NCBI RefSeq assembly: GCF_017993425.1
Contig: NZ_JAGOMQ010000016.1
Coordinates: forward strand, 19,472 to 83,471
DNA from: Amaricoccus sp.
GTDB taxonomy: Bacteria; Pseudomonadota; Alphaproteobacteria; Rhodobacterales; Rhodobacteraceae
Length of the DNA: 64,000 nucleotides
Reading direction: 5' to 3'
The position numbers and the translations under genes are program-made. A model generated the notes under the pieces. It saw only the letters and a program-made list of their open reading frames with translations. It did not search any database and was not told the origin of the DNA. How positions within the stretch are numbered: the stretch's first letter is position 1; the number at the start of each line of letters is the position of its first letter. Of this stretch, positions 27,498 through 35,174 are shown in pieces.

Positions 27498-27920
27498 CTA
27501 CTCTCTGAAGGCCGTCACCCGGATTTCGACGCGCATCCTGGGATCGCCCAGCACCGCCACGCCCAGACAGGTCCAGATCGGTCTGTGGCTCGGCATTCGG
27601 AGGCGGAACTGCCGCGCCATTTCCGCAGTAGCCCCGAGAATAGTCCCATCCGGTTCGGGCGTATGGTAAGAGTTCACGTGCGCGACATTCGACCAACTGA
27701 GCCCTACGGCGTCGAGCATGTAGGTTACGTTCTCGAAAGCCTGGTTGATCTCTGCCTCAATCGGAACGCCGTCAGCAGGGAAATCGAGATCGACGGGATT
27801 CCAGCCGCCTTGACCTGACAGCTCCACCCGACCATCAACTTCCATCACCATCGAGTAGCTGTAGTCATTGGCGTTCTTTTCGCCCCAGGGTCCGGGAGCG
27901 TGCAGCTTGAACCTCGGCAC
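27498..27920 (-). CDS. RidA (YjgF/YER057c/UK114) family protein
   Basis: This 140-residue protein of the Rid fold contains YSYSMVMEVDGRVELSGQGG and FENVTYMLDAVGLSWSNVAH, and ends GDPRMRVEIRVTAF. The arginine in the last strand corresponds to the residue that binds carboxylates in RidA. RidA enzymes deaminate reactive enamine or imine intermediates; many subfamilies lack that activity. Its codon use is visibly less GC-rich than the genes on either side (many AAT, TAC, GTT, ACA). It lies 170 bp upstream of fdoG on the same strand with no clear functional link. Confidence 0.85.
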   Translation of the reverse strand: MPRFKLHAPGPWGEKNANDYSYSMVMEVDGRVELSGQGGWNPVDLDFPADGVPIEAEINQAFENVTYMLDAVGLSWSNVAHVNSYHTPEPDGTILGATAEMARQFRLRMPSHRPIWTCLGVAVLGDPRMRVEIRVTAFRE

Positions 27921-28195
27921 CTTCGCCTCCCCTTGTCACCGCCGAGGTCAAGGCTACGCAGAGGCGATCCCAAGTTCAAACCGAAGACACGTCCTGCGGG
28001 CGGGGCGCGTAGACCGGCGCTCCGGCCGAGGCGGCGCGAGACGGGAGCCATTTCGCCGGGCGCAGCGGCGACGGAACCCGCCCCGCCGCGCGTTTCCTTT
28101 TTGGGGGCGACGGCGACGTGATCGCGGATCGGTTCCCTTTTCGTGCCCGCAGGCTAAACTCGGGCGCGCGGCCCCGCGGCCGGAACGGAGACGGA

Positions 28196-29419
28196 ATGCA
28201 CCTCGGCAAGCAGCTCGCGCTCGCGCTGGCCATCGTCGCGGCCGCCGTCGTCGGCTGGGCCTGGTGGATGCCGGAGGCCGTGCCCCTCCTCGCCCGCCTC
28301 GGCCTGCCCACCCGCGCCGCCGCCCCCGCCCCCGAGGGCGGCGCCGGCGGCTTCGGCCGGGGCGCCGCCGGCGGGCCCGTCCTCGTCGCCGGCGCGCCGG
28401 TCGGCGAGGGCCGCGCCAACGCCCGCGTCTCGGCGATCGGCGACGGCCAGGCGCTGCGCTCCGTCGCGGTGAAGCCCCTCGATTCCGGCCGGCTCGTCGC
28501 CATCGAGGTCGCGGCCGGCGCCGTCGTCGCCCCCGGCGACCCCGTCGCCCGGCTCGACAGCGACCTCGAGGAGATCGCGCTCGAGCGCGCCAGCCTCCTC
28601 GCCGAGGACGCCGAGGCGACCTACGCGCGCGTCGCCCGCCTCCGCGGCAACGGCGCGGCCACCGACGTGCAGGAGCGCGAGGCCCGGCTGGCGCTGGAGC
28701 GCGCCCGCCTCGAGCAGCGCGACGCCGCCGTCGCCCTCGACCGCCGCGCCATCCTCGCCCCCATCGCCGGCATCGTCGGGCTGCTGCCGCTCCAGGTCGG
28801 CGCCCAGGTCGACACCGGCGACGAGATCGCCACCATCGAGGACCGCTCCAGCCTCCTCGTCGAGTTCCGCGTCCCCGAGCGCGTCGTCGGCCTCCTCGAC
28901 ATCGGCGCCGAGGTGACCGCCACCCCCCTCGCCCGCCCCGACCTGATCCTGACCGGCCGGGTCACCGCGCTCGACAACCGCATCGACCCGACGAGCCGCA
29001 CCCTCCGCGTGCAGGCCGCGCTGCCGAACGAGGACGACCGCCTGCGCTCCGGCATGGCGTTCTCGATCGACATCCGCCTCGACGGCGACCCCTTCCCCGA
29101 GGTCGACGCCCTCGCCGTGCAATGGGACGGCGACGGCGCCTATGTCTGGGTCGGCCGCGACGCCCGCGCCGTCCGCATCCCCGTCCGCGTCGTCCAGCGC
29201 GGCGGCGAGACCGCCCTCGTCGCCGGCGCCCTCGCCCCGGGCGAGCGCGTCGTCACCGACGGCGTCCAGCGCCTGCGCGAGGGGGCGGCGCTGCGCTTCG
29301 TCGGCGACCCCGAGCCGCCCCGCCCGGTCGACCCCAAGCCGCCCGGCCCGGGCGAGGCCAAGCCGCCCCGCCCGGGCGAGGCCGAGGCGGCCGCCGCCCC
29401 CGCGGCCTCCGGCGGATGA
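28196..29419 (+). CDS. RND efflux periplasmic adaptor (membrane fusion protein)
   Basis: This 407-residue protein has an N-terminal anchor helix (LALALAIVAAAVVGWAWWMP). A biotinyl-lipoyl-like half motif (LDSGRLVAIEVAAGAVVAPG) is followed by a coiled-coil hairpin and the second half (RAILAPIAGIVGLLPLQVGA). A beta-barrel domain and a Pro/Glu-rich C-terminal tail follow. It links the inner-membrane pump encoded next to an outer-membrane channel, which is not in this window. The ATG at 28196 has GGAG 5 bases upstream. Its stop overlaps the pump start (ATGA). Confidence 0.9.
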   Translation: MHLGKQLALALAIVAAAVVGWAWWMPEAVPLLARLGLPTRAAAPAPEGGAGGFGRGAAGGPVLVAGAPVGEGRANARVSAIGDGQALRSVAVKPLDSGRLVAIEVAAGAVVAPGDPVARLDSDLEEIALERASLLAEDAEATYARVARLRGNGAATDVQEREARLALERARLEQRDAAVALDRRAILAPIAGIVGLLPLQVGAQVDTGDEIATIEDRSSLLVEFRVPERVVGLLDIGAEVTATPLARPDLILTGRVTALDNRIDPTSRTLRVQAALPNEDDRLRSGMAFSIDIRLDGDPFPEVDALAVQWDGDGAYVWVGRDARAVRIPVRVVQRGGETALVAGALAPGERVVTDGVQRLREGAALRFVGDPEPPRPVDPKPPGPGEAKPPRPGEAEAAAAPAASGG

Positions 29420-32400
29420 GCGGCGCCCGCGATCCCGCGCCCCCGCAGGCGGGCGGCGGCGTCGCGCTCTTCGTGCGGCGGCCGATCCTCGCCTTCGTGC
29501 TCTCGGCGCTGATCGTCATCGCCGGCCTCGCCAGCCTCCTCGGCGTCGAGATCCGCGAGCTGCCGGACGTCGACCGCCCGGTGCTGACCGTCACCACCCA
29601 GTTCGACGGCGCCTCGCCCGAGACCATCGACCGCGAGGTCACCGCGCCCGTCGAGGGCGCCATGGGCCGCGTCCAGGGCGTGAGGTCCATCTCCTCCACC
29701 TCGCGCTTCGGCCGCAGCCGCGTCACCGCCGAGTTCGGCGACGACGTCGACCTCGACGTCGCGGCCACCGACGCCCGCGACGCCGTGGCCCGCATCCGCA
29801 ACACGCTGCCCGACGAGGCCGAGGACCCGCGCATCGTCAAGGCCGACGACAACGCCGACGCGGTGATGCGCATCGGCGTCACCTCGCCCCGCCGCAGCGT
29901 CGCCGAGCTGACCGAGATGGTGGAGAACGACATCGAGGACCGGCTGATCGCCGTCCCCGGCGTCGCCGACGTGCAGGTGAACGGCGCCCGCGAGCTGCAA
30001 TTCCGCGTCGACATCGACCAGCGCCAGATGGCGAGCCGCGGCCTCACCCTCGCCGAGCTGCGCGCGGCGCTGGCGAACGCCGCCTTCGACTCGCCCGCCG
30101 GCGAGATCTCCAGCCGCGACCAGAGCATCGTGGTGCGCGCCGTCGCCGCCGTGGCGACGCCCGAGGAGTTCGAGGCGATCGTCGTCCGCGACGGCGTCAC
30201 CATCGGCGACGTCGCCAGCGTCACCCTCGGCCCCGACCCCGGCGCCTCGATCCTGCGCGCCAACGGCGAGACCGGGATCGGCCTCGGCATCGTGCGGCAG
30301 GCGCAGTCGAACACCCTCGACATCTCCGCCGGCGTCCGCGCCGCGGTGGACGAGCTGAACCGCATCCTGCCCGAGGACGTCAGCGTCTTCGTCACCTCCG
30401 ACGAGGCGACCTTCATCACCGGGGCGATCCGCGAGGTGGCCCTCGCCCTCGCCTTCGCCGTGGCGATCGTGATCGCGGTGATCTACCTCTTCCTGCGCGA
30501 CTGGCGCGCCACGCTGATCCCCGCCGTCTCGATCCCGGTGGCGCTGATCGGGACCTTCGCGGCGATCTACCTCGTCGGCTTCTCGGTCAACATCCTCACC
30601 CTCCTCGCCCTCGTCCTCGCCACCGGCCTCGTCGTCGACGACGCCATCGTCGTCATCGAGAACATCGTCCGCCGCCGCGCCGGGGGCATGGGCCCGCGCG
30701 CCGCCGCGGTGATCGGCACGCGGCAGGTGTTCTTCGCCGTCGTCGCCACCACCGCGACGCTCGCGGCGGTCTTCGTGCCGATCTCGTTCCTGCCCGGGCA
30801 GGCGGGCGGGCTCTTCCGCGAGTTCGGCTTCACGCTCGCCATCTCCGTCGTGCTCTCCGCGCTGGTGGCGCTGACGCTCTGCCCGGTCATGGCGGCGCGC
30901 TTCCTGCGCGAGGCCGACATCGCGCCGCGCGGCGGCCCGGTCGCCGCGCTCGGCCGGGCGCTGGCCGCGTTCTACCGGCGCACGCTGCACTGGGCGCTCG
31001 GCGCGCCGCTGGTGGTGATCGCCGTCTGCGCGCTCCTCGCCGCCACCGCCTGGCTCGCCTTCGGGTCGGTGAAGCGCGAGCTGACCCCGCCCGAGGACCG
31101 CGCCGTGGCGCTCGCCTCGGTCACCGCGCCGCAGGGCGTCTCGCTCGACTACACCACCGCCCGCATGGCCGAGATCGAGGACCGCATCGCGCCGCTGCGC
31201 GCCTCCGGCGAGGTCACCAACGTCTTCCTGATCGCCGGCGTCGCCGACCAGCCGAACCGCGGCTTCATCGTGCTGACGCTCGCCGACTGGGCCGACCGCG
31301 CCCGCAGCCAGGCCGAGATCGTCGCCGACGTGAACGCCGCGATGCGCCAGGTCGTCGGCATCCAGGCCTTCGCCATCCAGCCGAACTCGCTCGGCATCCG
31401 CGGGGCGGGGCGCGGCCTGCAATTCGCCGTCCTCGGCTCGAGCTACCCCGCCATCGCCGCCGAGGCCGAGAAGCTCGCCGAGCGGATGCGGCAGGAGGCG
31501 TCCGTCTTCGACGAGGTCTCGATCAGCTACGAGCCGAACCAGCCGCAGCTCTTCGTCGAGGTCGACCGCCGCCGCGCCTCCGACCTCGGGATCGAGATCG
31601 ACGGGCTGGGGCAGGCGCTGCAGGGAATGCTCGACGGCGCCAAGGTCGCCACCGCCTTCATCGACGACGCGAGCTACGACGTGCGCATGGTCTCGACCTC
31701 GACGCCGGTCAACGACCCCTCCGACCTCGAGAACATCTTCGTGCGCACCGCCGGGGGCGCCATGGCGCCGATCTCCACCATCGTCTCGCTCGAGGAGCGC
31801 GCCGTGCCGCCGGAGCTCGGCCGCGAGCAGCAGAGCCGCGCCGTCTCGGTGACCGCGACGCTGCATCCGGGCGTCGCGCTCGGCGACGCGCTCGGCATCG
31901 CCGAGGGGCTGGCGGCCGAGGTGCTGCCCGCGGGGACGCGCATCGTGCCGCTCGCCGAGGCGGCGACGCTCGCGGAGACCAACTCCGCCCTCCTCGTGAC
32001 CTTCGGCGTGGCGATCCTCGTGGTGTTCCTGGTGCTCGCGGCGCAGTTCGAGAGCTTCGTCAGCGCCGTCATCGTCATGGCGACGGTGCCGCTCGGCCTC
32101 GCCTGCGCGGTGTTCGCGCTGCTGATGACCGGGACGAGCCTCAACCTCTACAGCCAGATCGGCATCGTGCTCCTCGCCGGGGTGATGGCGAAGAACGGCA
32201 TCCTGATCGTCGAGTTCGCCGACCAGTTGCGCGACGACGGCCGCTCCGTGCGCGAGGCGATCGAGCAGGGCACGCTGATCCGCCTCCGCCCGGTGATGAT
32301 GACGATGGCGGCGACGGTGCTCGGCGGCGTGCCGCTGATCTTCGCCCACGGGGCGGGGGCGGAGGCGCGCGAGGCGCTCGGCTGGATGATCGTCGGCGGC

Positions 32401-32532
32401 CTCGGCATCGCCACGCTGGCGACGCTCTACGTCACGCCGGTCGCCTACCTGCTCCTCGCCGGCCTCGCCCGGCCCCGCGCCGCCGAGACCCGCCGCCTCG
32501 CCGACGAGCTCGCCGCGGCGGCGGGGCCGTAG
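29416..32532 (+). CDS. RND (HAE1-type) efflux pump inner-membrane protein
   Basis: This 1038-residue protein has the full RND plan of twelve helices and two periplasmic porter loops. The fourth helix carries LVLATGLVVDDAIVVIENIV with the proton-relay Asp pair of hydrophobic-substrate exporters. Other family motifs are GVEIRELPDVDRPVLTV near the N-terminus and MAKNGILIVEFADQLRDDG in helix 10. The substrate cannot be predicted. The upstream ATGA overlap with the adaptor gives a two-gene operon. The same frame happens to stay open upstream to 27868, which is a GC effect. Confidence 0.93.
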   Translation: MSGARDPAPPQAGGGVALFVRRPILAFVLSALIVIAGLASLLGVEIRELPDVDRPVLTVTTQFDGASPETIDREVTAPVEGAMGRVQGVRSISSTSRFGRSRVTAEFGDDVDLDVAATDARDAVARIRNTLPDEAEDPRIVKADDNADAVMRIGVTSPRRSVAELTEMVENDIEDRLIAVPGVADVQVNGARELQFRVDIDQRQMASRGLTLAELRAALANAAFDSPAGEISSRDQSIVVRAVAAVATPEEFEAIVVRDGVTIGDVASVTLGPDPGASILRANGETGIGLGIVRQAQSNTLDISAGVRAAVDELNRILPEDVSVFVTSDEATFITGAIREVALALAFAVAIVIAVIYLFLRDWRATLIPAVSIPVALIGTFAAIYLVGFSVNILTLLALVLATGLVVDDAIVVIENIVRRRAGGMGPRAAAVIGTRQVFFAVVATTATLAAVFVPISFLPGQAGGLFREFGFTLAISVVLSALVALTLCPVMAARFLREADIAPRGGPVAALGRALAAFYRRTLHWALGAPLVVIAVCALLAATAWLAFGSVKRELTPPEDRAVALASVTAPQGVSLDYTTARMAEIEDRIAPLRASGEVTNVFLIAGVADQPNRGFIVLTLADWADRARSQAEIVADVNAAMRQVVGIQAFAIQPNSLGIRGAGRGLQFAVLGSSYPAIAAEAEKLAERMRQEASVFDEVSISYEPNQPQLFVEVDRRRASDLGIEIDGLGQALQGMLDGAKVATAFIDDASYDVRMVSTSTPVNDPSDLENIFVRTAGGAMAPISTIVSLEERAVPPELGREQQSRAVSVTATLHPGVALGDALGIAEGLAAEVLPAGTRIVPLAEAATLAETNSALLVTFGVAILVVFLVLAAQFESFVSAVIVMATVPLGLACAVFALLMTGTSLNLYSQIGIVLLAGVMAKNGILIVEFADQLRDDGRSVREAIEQGTLIRLRPVMMTMAATVLGGVPLIFAHGAGAEAREALGWMIVGGLGIATLATLYVTPVAYLLLAGLARPRAAETRRLADELAAAAGP

Positions 32533-32537
32533 TCGGG

Positions 32538-32850
32538 CAGCGTCGCGGAAGGAAAACGCCCGGCCGGAAGCAGGTCGCGCCGGTGACGCCAGACGGATTT
32601 GACCCGTGGCAAATCCGTCCGCGATCGCCCCTCGGGGGGCGAGCGCGATTCCGCGCTCGCCGGGGCGCTCACGGACGGATTGCGCGCAACGGGGAAATCT
32701 GAACCCCTGACGGCCTCCGCGCCACCGCGCTCCAGCCGTCGGCGCGGCGAAAGCCGTGCTTTCGCTTGTCGCGCCGTGGCCTCGCGGGCAAGCCCGCTTC
32801 GGTCGGCCGGCTACCGGGGACCGAACGTGCGTCCGAGGCTGTTCCCCGGC
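32538..32850 (+). repeat. MITE-like element R1, copy B (ends decayed)
   Basis: The segment from about 32538 to 32850 matches copy C1 in the same orientation. About 80 bp starting at gacgccagacggatttg (32585) are identical, and the GGCGAGCGCG/CGCGCTCGCC and CTCGCGGGCAAGCCCGC stems are retained. Clear terminal inverted repeats are not present; the left end is closer to the deleted copy C2. It occupies the space after the RND pump stop codon. Confidence 0.65.
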
Positions 32851-32858
32851 CTCACCAG

Positions 32859-33035
32859 TCAGGCCGCGCTGCGCTGCGCGACCTCGGCCGGGAAGACCAC
32901 CGGCTCGATGGCGCGGGCGAGCCGCTCGGCCAGGGCCTCGATCTCGCTGGCGGGAAGCTGGGCAAGGAGGCGGTGCTCGCCGAGCTCCTCCTCCAGCACG
33001 GCGCGCAGCCGCGCCGGGGCGTCGTGATGGGTCAT
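32859..33035 (-). CDS. Small helical protein, unknown function
   Basis: The ATG at 33035 has GGAGAG 8 bases upstream and yields 58 residues (MTHHDAPARLRAVLEEELGE...), mostly amphipathic helix rich in Ala, Glu and Leu. A longer in-frame ORF to 33239 is not favoured. The upstream region is AT-richer and contains TGC/GCA-rich segments (TTGTGCGATGCAGC, GTTGCATATGCG) resembling the sites seen before PHA-granule genes in Rhodobacterales, a weak analogy. No family recognised. Confidence 0.5.
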   Translation of the reverse strand: MTHHDAPARLRAVLEEELGEHRLLAQLPASEIEALAERLARAIEPVVFPAEVAQRSAA

Positions 33036-33319
33036 GTCTGCTCTCTCCGTTTTTCGGTTTCGCGCGCTTCCGCGCGCCCACCTTCGCATATGCAACATAT
33101 CACGCTGCATCGCACAATGAAACCGCCCCGGCCCCGCAGGCGCCACAAGGTGAACGTCGTCCGCGCCGCCTCCTTCGGCGTCGGCGGCGTGGCCATCGGC
33201 GAGACTGCCCGCTCGCGACACGCCGAGGCCGCCTCGCACGGGGTTACAGAATCATGACTCTCGTTTATTATCAGTCACATGCCCCCTTCGCACATGTGCG
33301 AAGTTCGCGGGCGGCGGCG
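33036..33319. other. Promoter-like intergenic region with paired palindromes
   Basis: About 280 bp. It is AT-richer at 33080-33120 and 33245-33290. It holds TTCGCATATGC near 33084 and the perfect 18-bp palindrome CTTCGCACATGTGCGAAG at 33286-33303. These may be operator copies of one regulator. No gene is supported inside. Confidence 0.4.
33286..33303. promoter_or_regulatory. 18-bp perfect palindrome, possible operator
   Basis: CTTCGCACATGTGCGAAG lies 17 bp beyond the stop of the sulfotransferase gene. There is no T run after it on either strand, so a protein-binding site is more likely than a terminator. Confidence 0.35.
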
Positions 33320-34072
33320 TCACCCCCCGAGCCGCGGATACCCGAAGGCGGCGAAATCGGCCGCATAGACCGCCTCGACGATCCGCCGGGTCTCGGCGTC
33401 GTAATGCTCCGCGATCCGCGCCGTCGCGCCGGTGGGCGGCGGCCCCGCCCGCTCGACGGCGCCGCCGGGCGCGCCGATCGCCGCGAGGATGCGCGCGAGG
33501 TCGGCGTCCAGCGTCTCCACCCGCCCGACGATGTCGAGCCGGTCGGCGAGGCCGGTGATCCGGGTCTGCCGCATCCAGTGGGCGTTCTCCGCCTCGCCCC
33601 CCGCCGCGAGATAGCGGCAGAAGCCGCGGAAGCTCACCCGTCCCCCGTCGAACCCGGCCACCCGCTCGCCGAAGCGGTCGAGATGCTTGTCGCCCTCGCG
33701 GAACTTGTTGAGGTAAGCCGAGAGCGTCCGCGCATAGGGGTCGCGCACCACGGTGAAGATCAGATACCCCCGCAAGGCCGGCAGGTCGCGCAGCCGCAGG
33801 TCGCCCAGATGCGTCACCCGGGTCTTGGCGGCGGCGAGGTCGTCGAGGCTCACCCCGGGCTCGGGAAACCGCTCCGCCAGCGCCCGGAACACCGTGCTGT
33901 TCGCCGCCTTCGGCACCCGGAGATACACATAGCGCCCGGCCCGCGACACCATGCTGCGGTCGTCGAGGATCGGCAGCGGCTGCCCCCAGAGCCGCGGCCG
34001 CAGCACGTAGTAGGGCCGGCGCAGGAACCGCCCCAGCGCCCGCACCCGCCGGGCTGGGGCCTCGCCGCTCAC
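33320..34072 (-). CDS. Sulfotransferase (family 2 type)
   Basis: The protein has 250 residues from a GTG at 34072 whose GTGA overlaps the vsr stop. The PAPS-binding 5'-phosphosulfate loop appears as YLRVPKAANSTVFRALAERF. The 3'-phosphate motif appears as FTVVRDPYARTLSAYLNKFR. Both are typical of the carbohydrate sulfotransferase family. The acceptor is probably a sugar, lipid or glycan but cannot be specified. An in-frame ATG at 34168 exists but lies within vsr and adds low-complexity residues. It appears co-transcribed with vsr and gapR. Confidence 0.82.
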   Translation of the reverse strand: MSGEAPARRVRALGRFLRRPYYVLRPRLWGQPLPILDDRSMVSRAGRYVYLRVPKAANSTVFRALAERFPEPGVSLDDLAAAKTRVTHLGDLRLRDLPALRGYLIFTVVRDPYARTLSAYLNKFREGDKHLDRFGERVAGFDGGRVSFRGFCRYLAAGGEAENAHWMRQTRITGLADRLDIVGRVETLDADLARILAAIGAPGGAVERAGPPPTGATARIAEHYDAETRRIVEAVYAADFAAFGYPRLGG

Positions 34073-34506
34073 CCCGCCCGCCCCGGCGGTCCGAGGAACG
34101 CCGCGAGCCCCGCCGCCAGCCCGGCGCGGTCCCGCAGCCCGCATTCCCACACCACGAGGCTCCGCCACCCGCCCGCCGCCAGCGCCGCCGCCGCCGCCGC
34201 GTCGCGCGCCCGGTTCCGCTCGATCTTCGCCGCCCAGTATTCCGCGTTCCGCCGCGGCGCCCGCGCCCCCCGGGCGCAGTCGTGGCCGTGCCAGAAGCAG
34301 CCATGCACGAAGACCGCCGCCCGCCGCCCGGGAAACACCAGGTCCGGCGTCCCCGGCAGGTCGGCCCGGTGCAGGCGGAACCGGTAGCCCATGGCGTGGA
34401 GCAGCCGCCGCACCGCCATCTCCGGCCCCGTGTCGCGCCCCCGCACCGCGCGCATCGTCCGGCTGCGCGCCGCGTCCGGGGCCGCGATGGGGGGCAGCGC
34501 GCTCAC
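34069..34506 (-). CDS. vsr: Very short patch repair endonuclease Vsr
   Basis: This 145-residue protein contains the Vsr core: RTMRAVRGRDTGPEMAVRRL, YRFRLHRADLPGTPDLVFPG with the catalytic Asp, and AAVFVHGCFWHGHDCARG with the zinc/metal His and Cys ligands. KIERNRARD follows. Vsr nicks at T:G mismatches arising from 5-methylcytosine deamination. No cytosine methyltransferase gene is present nearby. The GTG start at 34506 overlaps the gapR stop, so it sits in a three-gene run with gapR and the sulfotransferase. Confidence 0.9.
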   Translation of the reverse strand: MSALPPIAAPDAARSRTMRAVRGRDTGPEMAVRRLLHAMGYRFRLHRADLPGTPDLVFPGRRAAVFVHGCFWHGHDCARGARAPRRNAEYWAAKIERNRARDAAAAAALAAGGWRSLVVWECGLRDRAGLAAGLAAFLGPPGRAG

Positions 34507-34772
34507 ATGCCGAGCGCTTCGCGGTAGAGCTGGAGGATCGCCTCCTCCTCGCTCACGTCCTGCGGCTCGCGCTTGCGGAGCGCGATCAGCTTCTTCAGCA
34601 CCTTGACGTCGTAGCCGCGCCCCCGCGCCTCGGCGAGGACCTCCTTGGCCTGCTCGGCGATGGCCTTCTTCTCGGCCTCCAGCCGCTCGATGCGCTCGAC
34701 GAGCTGGCGCAGCTCGGCGGCGGTGACCTTGTACTGGACGGTCGCGCCCTCGTCCTCGACGATGTCTTCCAT
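34503..34772 (-). CDS. gapR: GapR-like nucleoid-associated protein (DUF2312)
   Basis: This 89-residue protein has the conserved coiled-coil pattern LRQLVERIERLEAEKKAIAE and EVLAEARGRGYDVKVLKKLI, followed by the C-terminal ALRKREPQDVSEEEAILQLY. GapR binds AT-rich or overtwisted DNA and is essential for chromosome organisation in Caulobacter. The ATG at 34772 (MEDIVEDEGATVQ) is chosen; further in-frame codons upstream are not family-like. vsr overlaps its stop codon. Confidence 0.93.
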   Translation of the reverse strand: MEDIVEDEGATVQYKVTAAELRQLVERIERLEAEKKAIAEQAKEVLAEARGRGYDVKVLKKLIALRKREPQDVSEEEAILQLYREALGM

Positions 34773-34875
34773 GGAATCCTGTCCCCGGGGGAGTTCGGCC
34801 GGGGTTCTACCGGCCGGCCCCGGCCCGGGCAAGCGCGGGTTGCGCCCGCGCCGCGCCCGGCCTATGGGGCGGCCC

Positions 34876-35091
34876 ATGACCGCGCTCGTCGTCCTCGGGA
34901 TCGTCGTCGTCGCCGCCGGCCTCGCCGGCCTCGGCCACTGCATCCGCACCGGCTACGCCATCCGCCGCGACAAGCCCGCCCCCGAGGTCGCCCGCGCCCG
35001 CCTGCAACGCCTGGTCGCCGTCAACCTCGCCTCCGTCGCCGCCGCCGCCCTCGGCCTGATGATGGTGGTGATGGGCCTCACCCTCGGCTGA
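34876..35091 (+). CDS. Small two-helix membrane protein, unknown
   Basis: This 71-residue protein has helix MTALVVLGIVVVAAGLAGLG, a basic loop (CIRTGYAIRRDKPAPEVARA) and a second helix (VAVNLASVAAAALGLMMVVM). A TTGCGC-17-TATGGG promoter-like sequence ends only 7 bases before the ATG and no good ribosome site is visible, so the mRNA could be leaderless. It is divergent from gapR. No recognised function. Confidence 0.6.
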   Translation: MTALVVLGIVVVAAGLAGLGHCIRTGYAIRRDKPAPEVARARLQRLVAVNLASVAAAALGLMMVVMGLTLG

Positions 35092-35174
35092 CCCTCGCGT
35101 TCGCGGGGCGACTGCCCTGTCCCCGGCCGGGAATCGAGCCCCGGCGCGCGCCGGCCTCGGGCCGAGGGGGCGGC

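Noticed and set aside
24379..27669. 1096-codon plus-strand frame opposite fdoG
   Set aside because: Same GC shadow effect; the sense protein on minus carries all formate dehydrogenase motifs.
24229..27696. Two separate genes or a pseudogene for the formate dehydrogenase alpha subunit
   Set aside because: The only interruption is a UGA in the conserved Sec position, followed by a SECIS hairpin and with selA and selB nearby.
27868..32532. 1554-codon plus-strand frame joining a long upstream stretch to the RND pump
   Set aside because: The pump begins at the ATG at 29416, which overlaps the adaptor stop. The upstream part is the adaptor gene read in another frame; in this GC-rich DNA such frames stay open by chance.
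29140..33081. 1313-codon minus-strand frame opposite the RND pump
   Set aside because: The translation is Arg/Gly/Glu-biased low-complexity and shows no domain. It is the shadow of the pump gene.
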